36,547 bases of DNA from Caryophanales bacterium UBA7476 (GCA_002477275.1 DLOU01000065.1:1-36547), one strand, 5' to 3'; shown: positions 22,667 through 31,808, numbered from the stretch's first letter. Notes: a model not told the origin generated them from the letters alone. Numbers and translations: made by a program.

Positions 22667-25645
22667 TTAATAAGAAATATCTGATTTTGGTACTTCTATT
22701 ACTGGTCTTACTCCTCTGCTTTTATTTTTATCGTATGTTGTATTATTACCAATAGTTACATGTTGTGCATATACATCTAAGTTTAATTGCCTTCCGTCTG
22801 ATTTAGGATTTTCAAGCCAATATCCTCCTATTATTCCTGTTTTAGCATATGTTGTGTTTTCTAAAAAGAATGGATAATCATCAAATAATCCTCTAGAATA
22901 TAGATAACCATTTCTTACAAAGCTTCTTTCAAATCCTTTTGCAGTATATATTTCTTCAATATCATCTAAACTTAAGTATCTTGCTGCTTTACCTGTATAT
23001 GTAAATGGATTTTGTATTGTATCAGCATTTTGATTTGTTACGTTTGTACCTAATTCATTTAGAATTGTTCTGGAAGGATTTTTTAAACTAACATTTTTCC
23101 ACTCTGTTGTTGATGGTAATTGTTTATATCCTTCTGATGGACCTTCTTTTGTATTATTAGCATTTTTAACTCCTGTAGTATTATCAGGTTCTCCATTTAT
23201 AACATTAGAATAATATATTAATACTGCTGTCTGGCTATCCAAATCAGTAATATAGTAAAATCTTTCATCTTCATCGTATGTTCCACTTCCATCTACATCA
23301 CAGTCAAATGCATCTCCAGTTTTCAATACACCATCATTTCCTAAACTACCATATGTAATTGTTGTTGTTTCTTTTTTTCCTCCAGTTTTGTATCCACTAA
23401 CAGCACAGTACTCATTTGCATTACTATTATTTGTACATTCTTCTGTATGAAGATTTTTTGCTCTTATACAAACACCTGCTTCTTCCCATTGTGCATATAA
23501 TGTAATACTTTCATCGGTTGTAATATTTTTAACGCTTTCTTCGTTGCTATATGTTGTTCCTGTTCCATTTTCTTTTGTATTCCAGTTTTTAAATCTGTAA
23601 CCTGATTTTGTAAATTCATTCTTTTTTATTTTTTCTTCTTTATCATATGTTAATTCTTGGTCTGACATTGATCCTGTTCCATTATTTGAATTAAATACTA
23701 TTTTATATGTTTTTGCACTATAAATTGGTTTAATTGTTGTATTATTTCTTAATGTCATAGTTATTTTTTTGTTGGTTTCTCCAGTTGACCATTTTTCAAA
23801 TTTATAACCTTCTTTATCTTTTGCTTCAATAGTTATTTCTGTTCCATAGTAGTATTCACCATTTTCATGTGTTAAATCAACATTACTACTATCTTCAATA
23901 GTTAGACTATATTTATTTCTTGTATATAAATATTCTACTTCTAAAGTTCCATCTGCTTTTATTGTAACTGTCTTTTCAGTTGGTGATGTAAACCCCTCAT
24001 AAGTATTTACTGCTGGAGTTACTTCAGAATCTGTTGTACCTGTTTTATTTTGTGTATCTTTTACTGTATATGTAATTCCATCTAATCCCATTTGCTTATG
24101 TATTACTTTATATGGTGTATCAGTATTGGCTCTATAAACTGGTTCTAAAGTTAGATTCCTACTAATATTAAACTTATAATTTTGTGCACTTGCACCATTA
24201 CTCCAGCCGACAAAAGTATATCCTGTTTTATCTTTAGCTTTAATATTCAAGCTTGTATCATAGTAATAAATTCCTTCTGATGAACTATTGTCTAAATCAA
24301 TATATGTTTTATCTGAAAAACTCAATGTATATTTATTTCTAATATACTCATATGTTAATTCACTAGTACCATCTGCTTTTATTGTTATTGTTTCTTCAGT
24401 TGGTGATGTAAATCCTGTTTTTGTTTTTACATTTGGTGTTACTTCTTCATCCGATGTTCCAACTAATTCTTCTATTTCTTCTTCATAGTTTACACCATCT
24501 ACTTTTTGATATTTATGAATAACTTTATATGGTGTATTCTCATTTGCTGTAAAATTAGCTGTAAACTCTTTATTTCCTGTTGTTCCTTTTTCAATTGTTA
24601 CTAATGTTTCGTTTGTCTCACCGTTTGATCCTGTCCAGCCAGTAAATGTATATCCTGCTCTTGTTGGATTATTTAATGTTATTTCATCTTCTACTGTATA
24701 GGTTTTAGGATTATTTACATTGCCTTTATTCAAATTATATGTAATATTATATTCTATTATAGAATAATCTGCTTTTAATTCTAATTCATCAGTTACAATA
24801 GTTTCTTCATCTACACTATTTCCTGAACTATCTTTCCATCCATTAAATGTGTAACCTGTTTTCTCTGCAGCTGGAAGGTTTCCTAATTTATCACCATATT
24901 TTAAAGTTTTGGATTCAATATTATTTCCTCCATCTGAATCAAAACTTACTTCATATGGAAGCATTTCACTTTTTAAAATAAGTGAATTAAAATTAATATT
25001 AATTTGATATTTTTCATTTGCAAATATCATAAATGGTGACATAAATATAGATATTAATAGAAGTAGGTTTCCAATTTTTAATCTTTTTAATCTTTTTCTT
25101 GATTTAATACAATATAGTGATGTAGTAGCTACTATTAGTAAAACTAAGTATTTAATTATTCCATCATGTGTAGTTGGGTTATTAATTACGATACTTGATT
25201 TTTCATCACTATCATTAACTAAATTAAGAGTTATTTTTAAATTATCAATTGAAATGCTATCAGTATTTACAAGTTTATCTTTGTATATTAATTTAATTTT
25301 TACTTTTCCAGTATTATTTTTTTCAATGTAATCTTCATCAAAGTTATATTCAATTTGTAAATTATTATTTTCGTTATTATCTTCTATAGAATTTATTTTC
25401 CATTTATCTTCATCTAAATTTTTTATTGTCAATTCATATGTCACAAAATCATCTTCTTCAGTAAAAGTAATATTGGCATTTATACTATCACTATTAAAAG
25501 ATGGATCTTCTGCCACAGCATTTCCACTTTTTTCAACAATTTTTGCATTAGTAAGTTTAACATCTACTTCTTTAGCAAAAACACTGGTACTAAATGCAAG
25601 AATAAAAGTAATAATAATTAATAATATTTTCTTATAATGTTTCAT
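22667..25645 (-). CDS. Large surface protein with InlB/MucBP-like repeats and an internal membrane hairpin
   Basis: 992 residues. A signal peptide (1-24, ending SVFAKE) is followed by a first outside domain (about 25-160). Then two hydrophobic segments (about 164-180 and 192-209) flank a basic loop, KSRKRLKRLK. Next come InlB-type repeats of the Listeria-Bacteroides family (GYTFNGWKDSSG, GYTFTGWTGSNG, GYTFVGWSNGAS, GYRFKNWNTKENGTG) alternating with MucBP-like stretches (PYKVIHKYQKVDGVNYEEE, PYKVIHKQMGLDGITY). The final 260 residues (from VCIRAKN) form a globular domain ending GVRPVIEV, as in DUF6273-type ends. It lies upstream of its own terminator, after the Tim44-like genes. It probably faces outward on the cell; the ligand is unknown. 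Confidence 0.85.
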   Translation of the reverse strand: MKHYKKILLIIITFILAFSTSVFAKEVDVKLTNAKIVEKSGNAVAEDPSFNSDSINANITFTEEDDFVTYELTIKNLDEDKWKINSIEDNNENNNLQIEYNFDEDYIEKNNTGKVKIKLIYKDKLVNTDSISIDNLKITLNLVNDSDEKSSIVINNPTTHDGIIKYLVLLIVATTSLYCIKSRKRLKRLKIGNLLLLISIFMSPFMIFANEKYQININFNSLILKSEMLPYEVSFDSDGGNNIESKTLKYGDKLGNLPAAEKTGYTFNGWKDSSGNSVDEETIVTDELELKADYSIIEYNITYNLNKGNVNNPKTYTVEDEITLNNPTRAGYTFTGWTGSNGETNETLVTIEKGTTGNKEFTANFTANENTPYKVIHKYQKVDGVNYEEEIEELVGTSDEEVTPNVKTKTGFTSPTEETITIKADGTSELTYEYIRNKYTLSFSDKTYIDLDNSSSEGIYYYDTSLNIKAKDKTGYTFVGWSNGASAQNYKFNISRNLTLEPVYRANTDTPYKVIHKQMGLDGITYTVKDTQNKTGTTDSEVTPAVNTYEGFTSPTEKTVTIKADGTLEVEYLYTRNKYSLTIEDSSNVDLTHENGEYYYGTEITIEAKDKEGYKFEKWSTGETNKKITMTLRNNTTIKPIYSAKTYKIVFNSNNGTGSMSDQELTYDKEEKIKKNEFTKSGYRFKNWNTKENGTGTTYSNEESVKNITTDESITLYAQWEEAGVCIRAKNLHTEECTNNSNANEYCAVSGYKTGGKKETTTITYGSLGNDGVLKTGDAFDCDVDGSGTYDEDERFYYITDLDSQTAVLIYYSNVINGEPDNTTGVKNANNTKEGPSEGYKQLPSTTEWKNVSLKNPSRTILNELGTNVTNQNADTIQNPFTYTGKAARYLSLDDIEEIYTAKGFERSFVRNGYLYSRGLFDDYPFFLENTTYAKTGIIGGYWLENPKSDGRQLNLDVYAQHVTIGNNTTYDKNKSRGVRPVIEVPKSDISY

Positions 25646-25679
25646 ATATATTCTCCTACTTTCTATTTTATTATAACAT

Positions 25680-25719
25680 AAAAAATAGAAAACAATAATA
25701 TATTATTATTATTTTCTAT
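25680..25719 (-). terminator. Terminator of the Tim44-like/PBP group
   Basis: Minus strand ATAGAAAA and TTTTCTAT enclose a further AT-rich pairing with one mismatch; a run of T follows. It ends the genes 25741-29192. Confidence 0.7.
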
Positions 25720-25740
25720 AATTTTATATTTATACACTTG

Positions 25741-26328
25741 TTATTTTTGATAAAGAATCTCGTTACATGAAAGTATCATATTTTTGTTTTGATCTCTATC
25801 AAACCCAATTTTATATTGATATTCTCGTTTTTCTTTATCATTTCCTCTTATAATCTTATCTTTTCTATTAAGGGTATAATCGTAGCATTTATAAGTTATT
25901 ATAAATTCAACATAGTACTTGTCTAATACTGTCAATTCTAAATCAACAAGTTCAAAACCACTTAATACATTTTTATGATGTATAACTTTTAGTGCTTCTG
26001 CATCTTTAGATATTTCTTCATAAATATCAGGTGTTACTTTGTCCTTTATTTCATTTAAACAGTTATAACTTTGAGATTTAATTATGTATGTATATTTGTT
26101 AAAGATATATGTAGTTAAATTTTCTTCTTGTTTCCAATCTTTAAACATTTTTCTTAACTTTCTTTCTCTATTACTATTTCTAAATTTAGCATCATTATAT
26201 ATTCTTAAAATATAAAATATAACCATCAAGCATATCATCATTATGTATGATGATAAATTCATTAATCCAATATATAGAGCAATGGTACAAAAAATAAATG
26301 CTAATAATATGGCTACTACTACTATCAT
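25741..26328 (-). CDS. Tim44-like domain membrane protein
   Basis: 195 residues with two N-terminal membrane segments (about 2-44), then a cytosolic or exposed domain of about 140 residues of the Tim44-like kind: helical start (EENLTTYIFNKYTYIIKSQSYNCLNEIKDKVTPDIYEEI) followed by a sheet (FELVDLELTVLDKYYVEFIITYKCYDYT, EYQYKIGFDRD). Bacterial members are of unknown function and often sit near envelope genes. It starts with an AGAAGGTG ribosome binding site and overlaps the neighbouring paralogue by one base. Confidence 0.72.
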   Translation of the reverse strand: MIVVVAILLAFIFCTIALYIGLMNLSSYIMMICLMVIFYILRIYNDAKFRNSNRERKLRKMFKDWKQEENLTTYIFNKYTYIIKSQSYNCLNEIKDKVTPDIYEEISKDAEALKVIHHKNVLSGFELVDLELTVLDKYYVEFIITYKCYDYTLNRKDKIIRGNDKEKREYQYKIGFDRDQNKNMILSCNEILYQK

Positions 26329-27095
26329 TATTTTTTCACCTTCTCTTCTCTATTAAGTTTTAATGCATCACTTGATGTTACTATTATTGAATTACAGAAT
26401 TCACACTTGTTACTTTCATAATTTGTTATTGTATGATAACAATTTGGACAATTCTTTATTTCTTTTATTTTCTTATTTTTTATTATTGATAAAATTATAT
26501 TTTCTTCTCTATCTTTTGATGCGTCTCCTTTTACAATAAAATTATCACTATTTGTATAATAATTTCTATAAGAAACGTGAGCCTTTACACTAAGTTCATA
26601 ATAATTAATATTATCTTTTACACTTAGTATTTTTATATCTTTCATTTTTAAATTTTCAATGTTGTTTCTTACACCTTCTGATTCTTCTTTTTCTATTTTC
26701 AATTCATATACTTTGTATAATTCATCTGATAGTAAATCTTTTAATATACTTTTCTTTCTTTCTACATAGCTTTTCTTTGCTTTTAGATATAAATCAAATA
26801 CTTCTTTTGTAAATTCTAATTCACTAAAATTATTTATTGGATTTTGTACTTTTTCTGCTTTTATTTGATTTTTTATTGATAAACTTTGATATCTGTCAAT
26901 AAAAAGATATAGAAGAAGTGATAAAAAAATTAGAAAAGCTGAAATTACAAATACTAAAATATATGTTGACTCTATATCAACATTTTTCATATCAATAGTT
27001 AAGTTATTAATAGCTAATTTTTGATAACTAAATGTTACACCCAGTAATAATATTATAGCTATTATACATATGATATTTGCTTTCTTTCTTTTCAT
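26328..27095 (-). CDS. Tim44-like membrane protein with C-terminal zinc ribbon
   Basis: 255 residues with membrane segments at about 8-22 and about 43-64. A Tim44-like domain follows (ELEFTKEVFDLYLKAKKSYVERKKSILKDLLSDELYKVYE, then NYYELSVKAHVSYRNYY). A C-terminal zinc ribbon has CPNC and CEFC (NCPNCYHTITNYESNKCEFCN). It resembles the next gene over the helical and sheet parts but adds the ribbon. The ATG at 27095 is chosen because AAAGGGTG stands six bases ahead; the frame also opens at TTG 27104. It follows the penicillin-binding protein gene in the same direction after about 60 bases. Confidence 0.74.
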   Translation of the reverse strand: MKRKKANIICIIAIILLLGVTFSYQKLAINNLTIDMKNVDIESTYILVFVISAFLIFLSLLLYLFIDRYQSLSIKNQIKAEKVQNPINNFSELEFTKEVFDLYLKAKKSYVERKKSILKDLLSDELYKVYELKIEKEESEGVRNNIENLKMKDIKILSVKDNINYYELSVKAHVSYRNYYTNSDNFIVKGDASKDREENIILSIIKNKKIKEIKNCPNCYHTITNYESNKCEFCNSIIVTSSDALKLNREEKVKK

Positions 27096-27155
27096 TTTCA
27101 ACACCCTTTATTATACTTTTATTATAACTGAGTATCTTGTAGAAAGCAATAAAAA

Positions 27156-29192
27156 TTAATTATAATATTCATAGTATTTATTTGATATTTTCTTTGTTAT
27201 ATGTAAATTTACAAGGCTAGCAAAATTTGAATAATTATTTGGAAAGGATGAATCTGGTGAAGTAACTGTAAATGTTACTGTTGGGTTTTGTGTTGGTGCA
27301 TAACCTATAAATGCTGTTGATATTGTTTCTGTATCAATTTTTCCATCTAAGTCAGTATCAATAAAACTCTGAGATGTACCAGTTTTTCCAGATGGATCAT
27401 GAGTTATGTCGATATAGTTTCTTCCTAATCCATTGCTTGCTGTTGTAACTGCATGGAGGCCTTCTTTTACTCTATTAAAATATTCTTCTTTTGTTTCTAT
27501 TTTATTAAGTGTTGTAGGTTTTATTTCTTTAATTAAAGCTCCAATATTATCATTTTCACTTGATGCATGTATTTCTTTTAAAAGATGTGTTTTAAGTCTT
27601 GTTCCACCATTTGCTATTGTTGATATGTACTGTGATAGCTGAACTGGTGTATATGTTTCAAATTGGCCCATAACGTAATCTAGTAATAGTCCTGATGTTT
27701 CGTCATCACTTGTATAACCGCTACTTTCAATTGGAAGATCTATCTCTGTTTTAACTCCTAGACCAAATGATCTATACATTTTTCTATATTTTTCAAATGC
27801 ATTATTATTTATTACAAATGGCATATTATAGGAATAAGATGCCCCTGCTACTCTAATTGCTGTTTTAAATTGATATACATTACTTGATAGTGCTAATGCA
27901 TCTATATCGTTTATGTAACCTAATGTTCTCCAAGAGCATTTTTTAGGTGTTGATTTTATCTTGACACATTCGTCTTGCATATATTCACCGATTTTTATTG
28001 CTCCTTCATTGTAACCCACAAGCATTGAAGCAGCTTTTACTACACTTCCTGGTGTCATTGGTGAGGTAAGTATAGCTGGTGTATAATCTACTATTTTGTA
28101 CTTTCCATTTTCAAGTATTGCCCTTTTTCCTGCCATTGCAAGAACTTCACCAGTATTTGGATCTTCTATAATTACAAAACTATGATCATAATACTTTGTA
28201 TTAGGCTCATTTTTAGCATTTAACACTTCATTTGCCAAGATTTCTTCTATATCTTTTTGTAAATTAATGTCAATTGTTAAAACAATATCTTTTCCTCTAT
28301 TTCCTTCTTTAATTAATTCTTTTTCATAACTATTTTTAACTTTATATTTACTTTTTGTTCCTCGAAGTAATTCATCATATTCTTTTTCAATAAAACTAAG
28401 TCCTACTCTATCATCTAAACTATATCCTTTTTTTAGATATTCTTCTTTGTATTCTAGTGGTATTCCTTGTGTACCTGTTGAAACAGTCCCAAGGATGCTT
28501 TTAAAAGTATCACCATATGGATATGTTCTTTCCCAAGTTTTTTTTATGTAAAAACCACCTAGTTTATCTTCGTTAAGAGAAAAATAATTATATTCTTCTT
28601 CTGTTAAATCTTTATATTTTATTAGTTTTTCATCATAACTATATCCCTTATTCATTAAATAATATAAGTATGATGATTTTTTCTCTTCTTCCGTTAATTC
28701 ATTTAGTTCTTCGCTTGTAATTCTTTTTTTCTTTAACTCATCAAGTTCTTTTGAGGAAATTTTTCTTTCTTCTTTCTTTCTATATTCATCTTCTGTTATT
28801 TTTTTCTCTACTTTTTCTTTATATTTTATTATATAATAATCTTTTTTTATTTCTTCAGTAATATCTATATTCTCTAAATTAATTTTTTTTGATATTCTAT
28901 CAGAAAGTTTTAATTCATCATTTTTAGACATTTTTTTATTTTTTTTGTAATAAATTGAATTTATAGCTATATTATCAACGATAATATTATAGTTTCTATC
29001 ATATATTCTTCCTCTTGGAGATATATCCTTTTCAACAATATCATAAGATAAATTTTTAATTATTTTTTTATACTTATTATGATTTATTATCATCACATTA
29101 AATGTTCTTATTATTAGTAGTAAAAACAAGAAAATAGCAATTATGATATATTTTTTAATTCTATTATTAATTATATTTTTGTAACCTTTCAT
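27156..29192 (-). CDS. Class B penicillin-binding protein (PBP2/FtsI-like transpeptidase)
   Basis: 678-residue D,D-transpeptidase that cross-links peptidoglycan. One N-terminal membrane helix, a pedestal domain with SPRGRIYDRN and a charged, helical insertion (about 135-210), then the transpeptidase domain. All three active-site motifs are intact: Ser383-x-x-Lys386 in TPGSVVK, Ser436-Ser-Asn438 in LSSNVY, and Lys603-Thr-Gly in GKTGTSQS. No PASTA domain follows, so it is not a full SpoVD; it could act in elongation, division or spore cortex formation. ATG at 29192 has GAAGG six bases ahead; the more upstream ATG at 29216 has no site. Neighbours are two Tim44-like genes. Confidence 0.94.
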   Translation of the reverse strand: MKGYKNIINNRIKKYIIIAIFLFLLLIIRTFNVMIINHNKYKKIIKNLSYDIVEKDISPRGRIYDRNYNIIVDNIAINSIYYKKNKKMSKNDELKLSDRISKKINLENIDITEEIKKDYYIIKYKEKVEKKITEDEYRKKEERKISSKELDELKKKRITSEELNELTEEEKKSSYLYYLMNKGYSYDEKLIKYKDLTEEEYNYFSLNEDKLGGFYIKKTWERTYPYGDTFKSILGTVSTGTQGIPLEYKEEYLKKGYSLDDRVGLSFIEKEYDELLRGTKSKYKVKNSYEKELIKEGNRGKDIVLTIDINLQKDIEEILANEVLNAKNEPNTKYYDHSFVIIEDPNTGEVLAMAGKRAILENGKYKIVDYTPAILTSPMTPGSVVKAASMLVGYNEGAIKIGEYMQDECVKIKSTPKKCSWRTLGYINDIDALALSSNVYQFKTAIRVAGASYSYNMPFVINNNAFEKYRKMYRSFGLGVKTEIDLPIESSGYTSDDETSGLLLDYVMGQFETYTPVQLSQYISTIANGGTRLKTHLLKEIHASSENDNIGALIKEIKPTTLNKIETKEEYFNRVKEGLHAVTTASNGLGRNYIDITHDPSGKTGTSQSFIDTDLDGKIDTETISTAFIGYAPTQNPTVTFTVTSPDSSFPNNYSNFASLVNLHITKKISNKYYEYYN

Positions 29193-29256
29193 TCTTTTCC
29201 TTCTTTCTTTTCTCATATTTCTACTTAAAATTCATATATTTTTTTTAGGAGGCGCT

Positions 29257-29514
29257 ATGTACTATAATTTAATTAAAGGTAATATTTCTAAATTAGATAG
29301 TAATACTACTATGCATTTCTTGAATAATAATAATATAAATGTCAATTATGAAGAAAGTTCTTTTTTGACTGAACTTGCTAAGGAATATTGGGAAGATTTA
29401 TATAATAAAAATTATTCTGATGTTTTTAATATTATGTCCAAAAAAATAAATAATAAAACATGTAATGATATTAAAAATTTATATTTAAAAATAATAAAAC
29501 AGTATCTTGATTGA
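29257..29514 (+). CDS. Small protein of unknown function
   Basis: 85 residues, soluble, helical in the second half (SFLTELAKEYWEDLYNKNYSDVFNIMSKKI). No motif recognised. It is divergent from the penicillin-binding protein gene, 64 bases apart, and has a strong AGGAGG ribosome binding site, so it is likely real. A terminator follows directly. Confidence 0.62.
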   Translation: MYYNLIKGNISKLDSNTTMHFLNNNNINVNYEESSFLTELAKEYWEDLYNKNYSDVFNIMSKKINNKTCNDIKNLYLKIIKQYLD

Positions 29515-29525
29515 TACTGTTATTT
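29498..29525. terminator. Bidirectional terminator
   Basis: AACAGTATC and GATACTGTT form a 9-bp stem with a 6-base loop, followed by ATTTTACTTT on the plus strand. It lies between the 85-residue gene and the end of the nfo gene. Confidence 0.8.
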
Positions 29526-30371
29526 TACTTTGTTTTTAAATTCTTTTAATTTTATATTTTCTATTTCTTCTTTATATGGTGGCTTTTTATCAATATATGG
29601 TGTCTCTAATATTTTAGGTATATTCTCTAATCTTTTATTATAAATTATATCTATTAAAGTTTTAAAACCTATTGTTCCATATCCAATATTCTCATGTCTA
29701 TCTTTGTGACTGTTTATCTCGTTTTTACTATCATTTATGTGAATACATCCTACATACTTTAGTCCTATTTTCTCATCTATTTCATCTAATAGTTTGTCAA
29801 AATCATTCATATTATATCCAGCATCATTTAAGTGACATGTATCAAGGCATATACCTATTTTATCATTATATATTGTATTATCTATCAAATACTTTATTTC
29901 ATCAACACTAGTTCCAAGTTCTGTTCCTTTTCCAGCCATAGTCTCTAAAAGTATTGTAACATTACTATCTTTTAATACTTCGTTTAAGCCTTTAATAATA
30001 TTATTTAGTCCAACTTCTCGTCCTAAACCAACATGACTTCCTGGATGTAAAACCATATACTTTATTCCAAGTATTTCTACTCTTTTTAATTCTTTCTTTA
30101 AAAAATCAATTCCAAATTCTAGTTTTTCTGTATTTGCTAAATTAATTATATATGGAGCATGGACTATTACTTTATTTATATCAATACCTTTTTCTTTCAT
30201 TAAATCCCATGATTTTCTAGTTAATTCTTCATCTATATTTGTTCTCACTGTATTTTGTGGAGCACCTGTATAAAACATAAATGTGGTTGCACCAAAAGAT
30301 ATTGCATCACGAGTTGCACCTAATAATTGTTCTTTTGAATTATAATTTACATGTGAACCTATAAGTAGCAT
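29520..30371 (-). CDS. nfo: Endonuclease IV (apurinic/apyrimidinic endonuclease)
   Basis: 283-residue TIM-barrel enzyme that nicks 5' of abasic sites with three zinc ions. The start LLIGSHVNY, the metal-binding segments VHAPYIINLAN, MVLHPGSHVG, LLETMAGKGTELG, ICLDTCHLNDAGYNM and HINDSKNEINSHKDRHENIGYGTIG are all present, supplying the usual His, Glu and Asp ligands. The ATG at 30371 follows AGAGGTGA; the frame open to 30398 has an extra nine residues without a site. Nfo is one of two common AP endonucleases and, in spores, protects DNA during dormancy in Bacillus. Confidence 0.96.
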   Translation of the reverse strand: MLLIGSHVNYNSKEQLLGATRDAISFGATTFMFYTGAPQNTVRTNIDEELTRKSWDLMKEKGIDINKVIVHAPYIINLANTEKLEFGIDFLKKELKRVEILGIKYMVLHPGSHVGLGREVGLNNIIKGLNEVLKDSNVTILLETMAGKGTELGTSVDEIKYLIDNTIYNDKIGICLDTCHLNDAGYNMNDFDKLLDEIDEKIGLKYVGCIHINDSKNEINSHKDRHENIGYGTIGFKTLIDIIYNKRLENIPKILETPYIDKKPPYKEEIENIKLKEFKNKVK

Positions 30372-30411
30372 AATTTCACCTCTATACAAACTTATCATAT
30401 CATTTTTTTAT

Positions 30412-30440
30412 AAAGAAAAAAAGATGTGACTACACATCTT
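30412..30440 (-). terminator. Terminator after prepilin 1
   Basis: AAGATGTG and CACATCTT form an 8-bp stem with loop TAGT on the minus strand, followed by TTTTTC. Confidence 0.82.
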
Positions 30441-31065
30441 AATTGCTTGTACATGTATCTTTATATGATACTGAAACATTATCTAAAGATATAGTTTTGT
30501 CATCTCCAACAGCAGGTACTGAACAAGTTTTAATACCTGTTTTAACTGAACCTAATTCTAGTTTATTAATATTAACAAATGAATTAATCCCATTTCCAGC
30601 TTTATCCACTCCAGCTACAAACCATTGTAAATTATCGCTTGTTTCAGCTGTTGTTTCAGTTGCATTTTTTCCTAAATTAGCAACAATAATTGTTGGTTGG
30701 CAATTTGCCCAATCTGTATCACTACTTGTATAATAATTTGCTTTAAATGAGCTTTTAAATGGATCTCCTTGTTCAAGTTCAATATTAGCTGTATTTGTGT
30801 TCTTTAACAGTCTTATCACAACATATTCTCCTTTACCAGGATATGCACATGAACCAAATCCTTTTGAACTATTATATTCTCCATCTAGAAATGGTGTTGC
30901 TGCTGATTTGGCATAACTTTTCATATTTTGCCAGAATGTATTTCTTCTTGATTTTGCAATAGCTCTTGTTACTGCTGGAATAGCTGTCATCATTAATATA
31001 CCTAAAATTACTATAACAGCTAGTAATTCAATTAATGTAAATCCTTTTTTACCTATTTTTTTCAT
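30439..31065 (-). CDS. Type IV prepilin-like protein 1
   Basis: 208 residues. A short basic leader MKKIGKKG is cut after the Gly in the prepilin motif G-FTLIELLAVIVILGILMM, with Glu5 of the mature form present. The first 60 residues form the hydrophobic assembly helix. The globular part (about 60-208) has four or more cysteines (SCAYPGKG, NCQPTIIV, KTCSV, DTCTSN), probably in disulfides. It is strongly similar to the next gene, 31 bases upstream. A prepilin peptidase, pilus ATPase and inner-membrane platform are not in this window. GGAGA ribosome binding site. Confidence 0.9.
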   Translation of the reverse strand: MKKIGKKGFTLIELLAVIVILGILMMTAIPAVTRAIAKSRRNTFWQNMKSYAKSAATPFLDGEYNSSKGFGSCAYPGKGEYVVIRLLKNTNTANIELEQGDPFKSSFKANYYTSSDTDWANCQPTIIVANLGKNATETTAETSDNLQWFVAGVDKAGNGINSFVNINKLELGSVKTGIKTCSVPAVGDDKTISLDNVSVSYKDTCTSN

Positions 31066-31095
31066 TTTATTCTCCTATAATTATTTTTAAAATTA

Positions 31096-31707
31096 TTAAT
31101 TTCCTGTACAATCAGCTTTCCATGTAATACCACTGCCTGAAACTAATGTATTTCCACTAGCTTGTAAACTATTTCCACTACCTACTGCAGCAACTTCACA
31201 AGTCTTTATTCCTGTTTTAACTGAACCTAATTCAAGGTTATTAATATTTGTAAACACATTTATTCCATTTCCTGCAGCATCTTTTCCAGCTACAAACCAT
31301 TGTAAATTATCACTTGTTTCAGCACCAGCTGTATTTGTTCCTAAATTAGCGACAATAATTGTTGGTTGGCAATTTCCTGATGTATCATATTTTGATTTAA
31401 ATGAACTTTTAAAAGGATCTCCTTGTTCAAGTTCAATATTTGCTGTGTTTTCATCCTTTAGTAATCTTATTACAACATATTCTCCTTTACCAGGATATGG
31501 GCATGATGTACCGTCAGCTTGGCTATATTCCCCGTCTAAAAATGGTGTTGCTGCTGATTTAGCATAACTTTTCATATTTTGCCAGAATGTATTTCTTCTT
31601 GATTTAGCAATTGCACGTGTTACTGCTGGTATTGCTGTCATCATTAATATACCTAAAATAACAATTACTGCCAGTAATTCTATTAATGTAAACCCTTTCT
31701 TATTCAT
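31096..31707 (-). CDS. Type IV prepilin-like protein 2
   Basis: 203 residues, paralogue of the protein encoded at 30439-31065. The leader MNKKG precedes FTLIELLAVIVILGILMM; residues up to the motif KSAATPFLDGEY are identical to the paralogue, and much of the globular part is also shared (YPGKGEYVVIRLLK, NIELEQGDPFKSSFK, NLQWFVAG, LELGSVKTGIKTC). The DNA differs at many third codon positions, so the pair is not a recent copy. A GAGGAGG ribosome binding site and an A13 homopolymer lie upstream. The two are probably co-expressed. Confidence 0.9.
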   Translation of the reverse strand: MNKKGFTLIELLAVIVILGILMMTAIPAVTRAIAKSRRNTFWQNMKSYAKSAATPFLDGEYSQADGTSCPYPGKGEYVVIRLLKDENTANIELEQGDPFKSSFKSKYDTSGNCQPTIIVANLGTNTAGAETSDNLQWFVAGKDAAGNGINVFTNINNLELGSVKTGIKTCEVAAVGSGNSLQASGNTLVSGSGITWKADCTGN

Positions 31708-31740
31708 TTTTCAATCCTCCTCTACAATAACATATTAACA

Positions 31741-31753
31741 TTTTTTTTTTTTT
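31741..31753 (-). repeat. A13 homopolymer upstream of prepilin 2
   Basis: Thirteen consecutive T on the plus strand (A on the coding strand), about 34 bases ahead of the prepilin 2 start codon. Such tracts slip during replication and can vary expression; whether this one does is not shown. It also marks an otherwise gene-free stretch of about 100 bases between two prepilin genes. Confidence 0.85.
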
Positions 31754-31808
31754 AAGTAAATATTTTTCCATTTTTTTTATTTTCTTTACAATTGATATGT
31801 AAAATATT

